64,000 nt of DNA. Source: Tubulanus polymorphus (Eukaryota > Nemertea > Palaeonemertea > Tubulaniformes > Tubulanidae). Below the pieces are notes generated by a model. That model searched no databases and was not told the origin of the DNA. It saw nothing but the letters and a program-made list of their open reading frames with translations. Below, in pieces: positions 22,802 to 33,444 of the stretch. The stretch lies in the NCBI RefSeq assembly GCF_964204645.1, contig NC_134026.1:27360650-27424649 (forward strand). The letters are read 5' to 3'. The stretch's first letter is position 1. Each line of letters opens with the position of its first letter. Both the position numbers and the translations under genes were made by a program.

Positions 22802-23596
22802 CTACCACATTTTCAAATCATCAACTTTTATATTCACCATTTTTACTAATTTCTCAAGTGTCCAGTTCAGCGCCGTTTTCATTTCTGTTACTTTGTCCAC
22901 TTTTAAGTGATCGGTGCTTCGTTTTTTACGAAATTCTTCGGTCGTTATTTCGAGAAGATATTTATTATGTTGCATAAGTACACTAATTCGACTTACTAGA
23001 GCCTGCACAAAAGGAATAAGATATTCATTGAAATATCCATGTTAAGTCCCAAGTTACAATAATACGTATATCGAATACGAAGATACCTCAATCATCGCTT
23101 CGATGTTGTTGTATCGACTGTATCGTATGGCTGGGAGATCTGGTAGAAAACGGGCATTTTGAGTATTACTGACACTTATTTCTACAGCAGCACATTTAAC
23201 CATATTTCCCGGTAAATAGATTGAAGAACGCCTAGGTTGTATATCGTCTACTTTGTCTCCGTGAAGATTACACTGCAGAGGAAAATCATCATCGTTAATA
23301 AGAAAATCGAGATCTCGAGATCTATTTTTGTAATATCAACGAAAAGAAAATCTACTTACGTAATACTTGAAAGTTTCGTGAATTGATTGACTCAAGTTTT
23401 GCAAACCGATTTCATTCCGAACAGATTCGATGATTTGCTGGTGACATTTTCTGTTTCGTATCGGGCTGTGTTGTTGGTCTAGAACCGCCTGATAGGTACA
23501 CGTTGATGCACACATTACTGGCGGTTGTAGATGGTAGATCAACATTGCGCCGAGTAATAGAAATGATATTGCCCCTAAAACGATCGAAAATAGCAT
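22802..23596 (-). CDS. Unrecognised single-pass membrane protein
   Basis: Exons 23360-23596, 23087-23272, 22802-23002 give 207 residues; both introns are phase 0 with good GT-AG borders. The protein starts MLFSIVLGAISFLLLGAMLI, an N-terminal hydrophobic segment (about 2-22) acting as signal anchor or signal peptide. The rest is soluble: cysteines in PVMCASTCTY, CHQQ, CNLHG and VKCAAVE, and a charged, probably helical C-terminal third (LEITTEEFRKKRSTDHLKVD) ending KMW. I do not recognise the family. The ATG at 23596 is the first in frame; an upstream exon cannot be excluded. It lies 1.3 kb from the divergent TRPM start. Evidence for a real gene is the clean splice junctions and sustained frame across three exons. 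Confidence 0.65.
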
Positions 23597-24926
23597 AAAA
23601 TCTTAAACTTTGGCATAAAGTTATGAGTTTAATTCTTATATTTGACGTCTGTATCCAGGCGATATTAAGCCTATAACTTCTGTCAAAACGCATACTGGCC
23701 CTGCTAACCCTACCTTCCATTTCAGTATATTTGACCAGTATTGCTGAAGTTCTGGATTTGCGAATCATTTGGGCTGCTTTTATATCATCCCTCCCTCGAT
23801 CATCCAAAATGGGACCTGAATTTCCCGGCTGGGAAACACCGGTCAAATATGTTAATTGTTGTCAGTCACAGTAATAGAAATACTCAGAATGTTTACATGC
23901 GGACGTAGAGTGAGTCCACTCACGGAAACCCCGAATTTCGTTCGGCAAAAGTCGGAAAATAAAAATATAGAACGGAGGTAACTTCAATACCGGATATCAC
24001 TCGTATCAATGGAACAGATTTTTCATTTTGAACGTGTTTCACAATTGAAAAGCATAAAACGATTTTTCGCACGCGGTTAAAAAACCCGCATTGAAATCTA
24101 AGTGACGTTGTGCAAGTTTTTAATTTAAAATGTGGGCCATGATTGAATGAGTTGCAACTGCAATGACTCTATCAATCTGGTTATACAAAACTCAACCACG
24201 TTGAAATAACACATGGATTTCCCCGCAAAATGGATCCATTTTCATGCAAACGATATTTCAAAATTTGACATAATGGAAAATTAATAGATTTCTCAAGAAA
24301 CGACTTGCTTTTGCCAAATGTATCAAAACACAGTGTGCAGATGAGTGGACGATGAGTAGACGAATATTCACAAGATTGAAATAACGCCTACGTTGATATT
24401 ATTGGGCCGGGTTTTCTATAGTACGTACGTAGGAAGATATCGTAGCCCGAAATAATTACCCTGCGCTCTGTTTCAACAGGCTTGTTTTAATTAAGTCAGT
24501 CAATGCAGGAGTACTTTAATGAAAGGGTTTTGCTGAGGCGCAATTGTATGAAAATCTTCAAAAGTCGTTTATAAAGAATTCATTCATGCGTCGTTCGTTT
24601 CATTAAGGCAAGTGTTTGAGCGCCGTTGCTACACTGTGACTATATAGGTGTTTGTGTATTATTCTCGTGCGCAGTACTGTCCTAATCAGAAGTGTATGAC
24701 AGTAAAATGATGATCGATTTAGGATGAATTCGTGGGACGATAGACATTTCCACATCGGGTAGATATCAGCAGGTAAGAATTACTTTTCATAAATGTGTAA
24801 AGTTTGATTCGTTACGAAAAAAATCGTTAGAAAACGCAAATTATTAGGAAGAAAATATTTCACAGTATGTTGTTTGCATTAGGTATATATATATCATATG
24901 ATATGAATTAATTACGAGCTATTCTG
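23597..24926. promoter_or_regulatory. Divergent upstream region with probable TRPM 5' UTR exon
   Basis: 1.33 kb between divergent genes. A strong donor, CAG then GTAAGA, at 24772/24773 suggests a non-coding first TRPM exon ending at 24772, and TTTGCATTAG before the ATG could be its acceptor. A short frame starting at 24724 stops after 12 codons. Nothing else is recognised. Confidence 0.4.
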
Positions 24927-27900
24927 ATGATGCTATTTTCATTGAAAAGCAAAATGAATGAAGCCGAAGTAGAGCATGAAGGAGAGTTGACAAACGGTGT
25001 GACAAATTTAGCCGCTACATTCGGCGAAGATGTGATAAATAACTCCAATGACACGCAGAATACTATTTTGACCACTGACGAACCGTCATCAACTGTGACA
25101 ACGGTCGAAGAAAATCCAACAGAAACCGCTCCACCTGACCGAAATATCATCGTAACTCCTCTTTTGAATGATGTTCCTGACTTAACAGAAAATTTGCAAG
25201 ATCAAGGAGATAGAGTTAGAGTGAACGCTGCAATGATGGACGTTCCCGATCGACCCGACTCAAGTGCCAGTGTCGAACACGCTATTTCAATAAACGATAG
25301 CGTAGCAATTAACAATACTACTAACGTAGAAAAGGGTCACGATAACGAAATAATTTCCACGGATAAACCTAAAACGAAACTAAAATTCACCTCGAATAAT
25401 GAGGTGCACGCCATGGGACCGGAAACTAAGCGAAGAACAAAAGCACGAACATCGAGGCCGATTTCAGCAAAATCTCGAGCACGAAAGAAATCTCATGCCA
25501 GGCGAAGAACTTCCATTACAGCAGTGAGTGTACAGTTTTACGAGCATTGAATTTAATAATTTAGCAATCGTACGCGCTCACGAGAATTAGACTCGAATGA
25601 ATTATACATACTTAATATATAACAATTCGTATTATGTGAATTGTAGTTGAAACATGATGTAATTGCGGCTTCATTTTCGAGAAAAGAATGCGTTCACTTC
25701 GTTCAAAATGAGAATGCGTACGGAAATTACCCGAGGTAAAGTAACAAAAGTACTCTGGGTAAATTGATATTTGTAATATGTTTCTAACAAGACCAATGCG
25801 ATGCGGGCTCCAAGCAGATAATTATGGTGGCTGATAAGGGCCATAGCGTAAAATTCCTGGTATGTAAATGAGGGCGCCAGAACGCCAGAACGCCAAAACG
25901 AAAAAAAACGTCCAATTTTCTCTAAAAGTTCGTTTTGGCGCGCCAAAACAAAGAAAATTCCGTTTTGGCGCCCCCGCCAAAACGAACTTTCATTTTGGCG
26001 CCCCCGCCAAAACGAACTTTTGTTTTGGCGCCCCCGCCAAAACAACGAAAAACGTCGAAATTTCTCTAAAAGTTCGTTTTGGCGCGCCAAAACAACGAAT
26101 ATTCCGTTTTGGCGCCCCCGCCAAAACGAACTTTCATTTTGGCGCCCCCGCCAAAACGAACTTTCGTTTTGGCGCCCCCGCCAAAACAACGAAAAACGTC
26201 CAATTTTCTCTAAAAGTTCGTTTTGGCGCGCCAAAACAAAGAAAATTCCGTTTTGGCGCCCCGCCAAAACGAACTTTCATTTTGGCGCCCCCGCCAAAAC
26301 GAACTTTCGTTTTGGCGCCCCCGCCAAAACAACGAAAAACGTCGAAATTTCTCTGAAAGTTCGTTTTGGCGCGCCAAAACAAAGAAAAGTTCGTTTTGGC
26401 GCGGTTATTTCCGTTTTGGCGCCCCCGCCAAAACAAGCATTCAACCACAGTAAAATTATTTTTCAAATTGGCGCGTTGATCTTGTGTGTAATTCGGGGGC
26501 GCCAAAATGAAAGTTCGTTTTGGCGGGGGCGCCAAAACGGAATATTCGTTGTTTTGGCGCGCCAAAACGAACTTTAAGAGAAAATTGGACGTTTTTCGTT
26601 GTTTTGGCGGGGGCGCCAAAACGAAAGTTCGTTTTGGCGGGGGCGCCAAAATGAAAGTTCGTTTTGGCGGGGGCGCCAAAACGGAATATTCGTTGTTTTG
26701 GCGCGCCAAAACGAACTTTAAGAGAAAATTGGACGTTTTTCGTTGTTTTGGCGGGGGCGCCAAAACGAAAGTTCGTTTTGGCGGGGGCGCCAAAATGAAA
26801 GTTCGTTTTGGCGGGGGCGCCAAAACGGAATATTCGTTGTTTTGGCGCGCCAAAACGAACTTTAAGAGAAAATTGGACGTTTTTCGTTGTTTTGGCGGGG
26901 GCGCCAAAACGAAAGTTCGTTTTGGCGGGGGCGCCAAAATGAAAGTTCGTTTTGGCGGGGGCGCCAAAACGGAATTTTCTTTGTTTTGGCGCGCCAAAAC
27001 GAACTTTTAGAGAAAATTGGACGTTTTTCGTTGTTTTGGCGGGGGCGCCAAAACGAAAGTTCGTTTTGGCGGGGGCGCCAAAATGAAAGTTCGTTTTGGC
27101 GGGGGCGCCAAAACGGAATATTCGTTGTTTTGGCGCGCCAAAACGAACTTTTAGAGAAAATTGGACGTTTTTCGTTGTTTTGGCGGGGGCGCCAAAACGA
27201 AAGTTCGTTTTGGCGGGGGCGCCAAAATGAAAGTTCGTTTTGGCGGGGGCGCCAAAACGGAATATTCGTTGTTTTGGCGCGCCAAAACGAACTTTTAGAG
27301 AAAATTGGACGTTTTTCGTTGTTTTGGCGGGGGCGCCAAAACGAAAGTTCGTTTTGGCGGGGGCGCCAAAATGAAAGTTCGTTTTGGCGGGGGCGCCAAA
27401 ACGGAATATTCGTTGTTTTGGCGCGCCAAAACGAACTTTAAGAGAAAATTGGACGTTTTTCGTTGTTTTGGCGGGGGCGCCAAAACGAAAGTTCGTTTTG
27501 GCGGGGGCGCCAAAATGAAAGTTCGTTTTGGCGGGGGCGCCAAAACGGAATTTTCTTTGTTTTGGCGCGCCAAAACGAACTTTTAGAGAAAATTGGACGT
27601 TTTTCGTTGTTTTGGCGGGGGCGCCAAAACGAAAGTTCGTTTTGGCGGGGGCGCCAAAATGAAAGTTCGTTTTGGCGGGGGCGCCAAAACGGAATATTCG
27701 TTGTTTTGGCGCGCCAAAACGAACTTTTAGAGAAAATTGGACGTTTTTTTTCGTTTTGGCGTTCTGGCGTTCTGGCGCCCTCATTTACATACCAGGAATT
27801 TTACGCTATGGCCCTTATCAGCCACCATAGATAATGAATGTCATAATATCATTTTTGAGTGATTTCCAACTGATTTCTACCGCTGTAATAATGAGGCGAC

Positions 27901-30900
27901 CCGCTATGAAATACATGAAATTTTCCACCTTGATATCAGCCTAAGTTTTGTCATGGATGCAAAAACTAGGGCTTACACTTCTATATTATGTCAATACTAT
28001 AACTGAACAATCAGTACTAGTGCTAATTGTGAGTGTGGTTAAAAACTTCATTTTATCGATATTTTAAGATGTTTTTGCGGCGGTTCTCTGGAAGAGCATT
28101 ACAGTACAGGTGATTATCCAAACCGGTTGAAAATAGCAAAATCATCGAACGAAGTTTGGGACGCTGCTAAAGATATAAAAACGCTGCCAACTAATACATA
28201 CGGGAAGATCAATTTCACCAATATTGGACTTGAAGGTCGTGCAAATGCTCGGGTAAGATTTCAAAAGAATATAAACATCTGATATTAGAGCCTTATACTT
28301 GTTTTAGAAAATCTTGTAATTATCGTCTGAAATGTAAAATCATTTTTACAGTTTGTTCGGCTCTCAAATGAAACTGACATGGACGATGTGCTTCGTAAAC
28401 TATTACTTAATGTCTGGGGTATGAACTCAGCCCGGAAAGCGAATCTAGTAATATCAATCACTGGTGGTGGACGAAATTTCGAAATGGATCCTCGAGTGTC
28501 CGGAAAATTTGAGACCGGTTTAGTGAAGGTATTTACCAACGTGTCATTGTAAACATCTACGTATTATCTATCAATCGTTTTTCGGCACATTTGATAATTT
28601 TCTATTTCAAAGGCCGCTAGAAGCACGAACGCGTGGATAATGACTGCTGGATTCCACATGGGTATCGTGAAGGCTGTGGGCAGAGCTATCTCTAAAGGGC
28701 AAACCTTTGATTGGGGACCAAATCGTGGTACTATGTCTCTCCAGTGCATCGGTATTTGCCCTTGGGGATACGTAGATGATCGCTATAAATTGACACCGGA
28801 CGGCTCAGATGAAATTCCACTTAGCGTAAGTCAGAAAATGATTATCAGTTTGATAACTGAGTTCATATCCTTACCTTCCTATATGCAAATCTATTCGTGT
28901 CTTTATTCAATGATGTTGTGGTGTTTTAGGAATGGGACCACGAGCAACCTGTGGATTATTACGTGAATAATGTGGTAAGCGGTAAGGACATAGCCCTTGA
29001 TCCAAACCACACCCATTTTATCATGGTAGATGACGGAACGAGGGGAGAATATATGCATCTCAGTGAATTCCGTGCCGCACTCGAGCGCAAGATATCATTG
29101 CCCGACAAACCGATCGGGGATGTTTCAGGTTTGATTCATTTTCATTCGGTCGTTATCGGTTGCAACTTTTGCGAATGTCTCTAATGTATATTGATTCATA
29201 TTTATTCCAGAAACGGGTCTTGGGACACCTATAGTGATGGTAATCGTTGAAGGTGGTCCAGATGCACTGATTGACTGCGCAACCAGTATGAGAAATGGTG
29301 TACCAGTAGTCGTGTGTTCTAATTCTGGACGAGCAGCTGATATTCTCGCTGAAGCGTATGACAAATTTAAAACGCTGGATCAGTTGGACGGGTTAGTGAC
29401 AATGAATGCTGATGTAGAGACACTGTTGTTATTCCTCTCTGTTTGTAACTAAGGGTTTCCATTCAGTGCATTTCTATCCGTGTATCGAAAATAAAGAAGG
29501 GCTTTGAATAGTTGTGATGAATAAATGATTGACCTCAGTTTGCGTGACTTCCTGCACCACGGGAGTCCTACATTACCGCTTATCAAGAATGAAACCAAAA
29601 TTGCCTGTGTCTTATAATGACGTCATAAGTATATATGTATATGAATATATATGAAAAAGGAAACAATTGTTTTTTTAGTCCCCAAAGAGAAAGTGCCCTT
29701 GAACGCATCGAAACAGACATGTGCAACAAAATGAAGGTAGCTTTCAGCAGCAAAAGAACCTGGAGAACGGGAGATGTTGATAGTAAAGCCAAGAAATACT
29801 TCGGCTATCTCAAACAATGTTGCAAAGAACGGCATATGGTAATTCAAAAGGCATTCGTCCTCGTAGATGAAAATATTCGTTGAGAAATCTTCTCCTGACT
29901 TAGATAATTGACAATTCGATGATGATTTTTACCGTTTTCTGTAGATTACAATATTCGACTTGAAAAATGATGAAGATTTCGATAAAGCCATTCTGAAAGC
30001 TTTGCTTACGGGTAATTAATTATGAAATATCTATTACTCAAGATATTCAAACTGTTTTGCATGGCACGTTTTCACGTGGAATGTTCTGCTGCTGTAGGTA
30101 CAGAAATGGGCCATGAACAACAAGAGTTTCGACTCCTTCACCAGCTTCAACTTGCTCTGTTGTGGGATCGAAGTGATGTCGCCCAGGAACAAATATTTTC
30201 TATCAGCTTCGAGTGGAGTGAAGGTAAGCTATCACGTATCCATGAATGACACTAAACGTATTTGGATATGTTATTCAGTATAGATACCTGGTCTTGATAT
30301 CGTAGGTAACTTGGATGCCATGATGACTCGTGCATTGATAGAGAATAAACTTGACTTTGTGGAACTTCTAATGATGAACGGACTGTCATTGAAAGATTAT
30401 CTAACTGTTGAACGACTGACGCATTTGTACAATTCGGTATGTTCGTAATTTCATTGAAATAATGGATTGAATTTTAGATTTGAGTAATTAGAACGAGTAG
30501 GTTCCACTAAAGGTTTAACGTATTTTGGCAATATTTTCAGTTCCCGAAACAAAGTCATGAGTATTTCATTCTTCGGAAGCATGTTATATTCGGAGAACTC
30601 GATAAGAGTCAGATAACACTTCTCGACGTAAGTAAATTGCTCAGGAGATTCATCGGAAAGCACAACGACGCCACATACCTAAATTCGGAACGAACAGATT
30701 TAGTGCCGCCAGATACAACATTCTCAAAACCATACCGAGAATTACTATTTTGGAGTTTGCTCCAAAACAGGTATATAAGCAAATTATCATGACTGCGTAC
30801 TTCCAATTTATAAACTATTATTAATCTATCAATTTTGATGTTCCATATATCTAGAAGCGAAATGGCTTTGATGTTTTGGGAAAATGGCGAAGACAATATA

Positions 30901-33444
30901 AAAATGGCTATTGCGGCAGCACTTGTTTGCACAGAACTTGCTAAAACAACAAGAACATACAAAACTGATCTAAAGAATGAGTTTCTCAGCATTAAGTCGT
31001 GAGTACTAAAGTTTACTTATGAAAAAATGGCTAACTTTTCAGAATTGTTGGCAAATGAATAACGTATCACCATTTTGCAGGAAATTCGAAGAAAGAGCAT
31101 ACACAATATTAGGAGAATGTGAGAAGACTGATCCTATTCTGACTTCACGAATGTTGCTCCAAACACAGATAACCTGGGGTGGTGTTGATTATTTGGAACT
31201 TGCTGCCGAGGCAAACAGCAACCAAATTCTCTCATCAACAGCATGTCAACGAACTGTCAACAACATATGGCGAGGTAGAATCTCATCCCCTACTAAATGG
31301 GTACGTATCAAAAGTTATTTACAATGTTCTTATGAAGATATGCAACACAGTTATATGTTAATTCGTTCTTCGTTGTTTTTATTTTGTATTATAGACGTTT
31401 TTCAGTATATTCATCCCACCATTCATATTTTGCCTGATAAAGTTCAAAGATAGTATTCATCCTTTGCGGAAAATATTCGAATTTTACCGAACGCCTTTGG
31501 TCAAATTTGTTATTTGGCTTGTAAGTATCAATGCATTGCTGTGAAGTCATGAATTATATTGTGAAAATACATCTTGAGATATGTTCCTTTTCAGGTTGTA
31601 TATTCTGGTTTTTTATGTCTTTACACGTACACACTACTGTTCAGACTGAAGCAGCATTATTTCACAGTCGAAGAAATCTTAACTATGACATGGCTTTCGA
31701 CGATGTTATTTGACGAATTTCGAGAGGTAAATATTCGATGTTTGTGTATCAATGGATTGTTTATAGAAACGATGGAATTTTTAGAATCTAACTATTGTTT
31801 TCTTTACATTAAAGGTATTTGTGTCGGGTAATGGATCGGGCACGACTAAACTAAAGAAGTGGTGGTCAGGGACGTCAAATAAGCTTGATTTTGTTATCTA
31901 CGTTGTTGCCATCATTTCATTTGGTTTACGTGCTTCGTCGAGCGACACGGTTTACCAGTGGGCTAGGCATTTTTACGCCATCAACTGCGTGTTTCTGTAT
32001 TGCCGAATACTGTCATTCTACTCAGCTAACAGTAAGCTTGGTCCTCGTCTAGTTGTTATCAAACGAGTAGTAAGTTTATATTTGTTGTATATTCAACTTA
32101 AAACTGAATGATATTCGTTAACAATCACTTTGTTTTATAGCTTTCAGAGTTGGTTGTATTCATGGCTATCATGTTAGTGTTCATGTTGGCATATGGTGTC
32201 ACTGTTCAATCCCTCCTTTACCCGACGATGACACCACACATTGGCATCATGAAGGAAATTGTAGCTGTCCCATACTGGCAAATCTACGGCGAGATCTTTC
32301 TCGAGGAGCTCTCCGTCGGTATGATATCAACTCCAATTTACAGGGACATGTATTTATAGGTTCAGCGGATCCTATTCCAAAGAAATGATGGACTGAGAAT
32401 AAATGTTGATGAATTGTTTTCTATTTGCAGAAGGCCAAAATTGTACTCCAAGTGGATTTGTTCATGGTACCACTAAGTTCTGTCGTGCTGACTCGTGGCT
32501 TGCCTATGTCCTCCTAGCTCTTTACTTACTCATTGGAAACGTGTTACTGCTCAATCTGTTGATTGCTATATACAAGTAAGACTAATGAATAGCTCTACTG
32601 AAAGGCTGTGTCTCTGGGCTTCTGTTTTCAACGGTTTCGTAATTTTTTTTCAGCAATGTCTTCCAAGAGGTTGAAGACAATGCTTTGGACGTCTGGAAAT
32701 TTGATAGATACGGTCTGGTGAAAGAATACCAAGAAAAACCAGCTCTTCCTCCACCACTCGTTATATTCGAAGATATTGTTATATTCATTCTTTCGATCAT
32801 CGAAAAATGTAAAAAACGAAAAAAACGCAAGAAACATAGTAAGTTATTTGCTTTCGGATTTTGTAGACCACAGGCGATATGGAAATCTCCTATAAATATA
32901 AGCATTGAAATGTAATTGCTACTTTTTGCAGTACTTGACGATGATGAGATTGACGCAGAGCTGGAACTGTTTGAAAATATAATGTCGTCGAAATATTCTG
33001 CGAGCATAAAACGAAAAAATGCTGAAACAGTTGACGAAAGAGTTAAAACCATGAAAAAACAGTGCGTAAAAATTCTCTAAAAAATTAAGTTTTATAGCAA
33101 AAAAGTTACTAATTATTTTTTCTTGTATTCAGAATGGATGACTTGAATAAAAAGATGGACCTAAACACTGATATGATGCACGAGAGTGCATCCTTTCAGC
33201 AGGTACTAATCACCTACAGAGCATTACGTGAAATTATTGAAGTAAGCTTTCAAACGAGGAAAGATATATATGATATATTTTTCAGATGCGAGCAAATACA
33301 AATGCTGCTCCGGATGACATGGCATCTTCTATAAGAAACCTGGGACAGCATAATAACGAAGTTTTGGATAAACTTCAGAAACAGAATACAGAGTTACAGA
33401 AATTACTTGAACGCACCTTGGGAGAATTATCGAAGACAAAATGA
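24927..33444 (+). CDS. trpm: TRPM-family cation channel
   Basis: 23 coding exons: 24927-25523, 25647-25735, 28069-28252, 28352-28528, 28613-28825, 28930-29128, 29211-29391, 29679-29838, 29945-30011, 30098-30223, 30306-30436, 30541-30770, 30855-30998, 31081-31300, 31395-31520, 31595-31726, 31815-32069, 32141-32318, 32431-32575, 32654-32838, 32932-33061, 33133-33241, 33286-33444; 1378 residues. Residues 1-199 are a polar N-terminal extension with a basic end. Melastatin homology regions follow (FSRKECVHF, RCFCGGSLEEHYS, AWIMTAGFHMGIVKAVGRAI, GICPWGYV, VVVCSNSGRAADILAEAY). S1-S6 span about 930-1184, with pore motif PYWQIYGEIFLEE, S6 GNVLLLNLLIAIYK and TRP box VWKFDRY. The tail is a coiled coil without kinase or NUDT9-H domain. 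Known role: Ca/Mg-permeable cation channels. AATAAA at 33712-33717. The penultimate exon could alternatively end at 33202. The foldback element sits in intron 2. Confidence 0.95.
25899..26398. repeat. Left arm of the foldback element, 4 units of 144 bp
   Basis: The 18 bp palindrome GTTTTGGCGCGCCAAAAC recurs at 25932, 26076 and 26220 (spacing 144), then 26363 (143). Units alternate between two sequence variants, so the real period here is about 288 bp. Each complete unit also contains three hairpins with TTTTGGCG arms around a run of C. The last unit is degraded near 26385-26410. Confidence 0.92.
26499..27753. repeat. Right arm of the foldback element, 9 units of 144 bp
   Basis: The same palindrome recurs at 26551, 26695, 26839, 26983, 27127, 27271, 27415, 27559 and 27703, exactly 144 bp apart, in reverse orientation to the left arm. 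Variant positions (ATATTCG versus TTTTCTT before the palindrome, CTTTAAG versus CTTTTAG after it) repeat every four units from 26839 on, giving a 576 bp higher-order period. Because 144 is a multiple of 3 and stops are rare, long frames are open in several directions without being genes. Confidence 0.95.

Larger units (their letters stand above)
25824..27828. mobile_element. Non-autonomous foldback element in TRPM intron 2
   Basis: About 2.0 kb. The left end starts ATGGTGGCTGATAAGGGCC and the right end is its exact reverse complement; the two ends are identical for about 126 bp (25824-25949 and 27703-27828). Flanks AGATAATT (25816-25823) and AGATAATG (27829-27836) agree in 7 of 8 bases, a likely target duplication; a 6 bp GATAAT duplication with one more TIR base per side is an equally good reading. 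Inside are two oppositely oriented arrays of a 144 bp unit, and a centre of about 100 bp (26399-26498). No transposase is present. The plan recalls Drosophila FB and sea urchin TU elements. It is the sole content of an otherwise ordinary 2.3 kb intron. Confidence 0.9.

Noticed and set aside
23412-23846. 144-codon minus-strand frame overlapping the start of the unknown membrane protein gene
   Set aside because: It overlaps, in another frame, the exon supported by splice phase, and shows no domain or signal peptide.
25899-27753. CRISPR-like regular repeats
   Set aside because: No unique spacers and a eukaryotic intron context; it is a tandem array within a foldback element.
25671-27834. Several long overlapping open frames on both strands (up to 442 codons) full of FGAPAKT, FWRGRQNE and LAPPPKRTF repeats
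   Set aside because: They are translations of the 144 bp array. The unit length is a multiple of 3 and lacks stops, so many frames stay open together; none has codon or domain signal.
28951-29184. TRPM exon reading through into intron after ISLPDKPIGDVS
   Set aside because: The read-through loses TRPM similarity; a donor at 29129 and the next exon at 29211 restore ETGLGTPIVMVIVEGG in phase.
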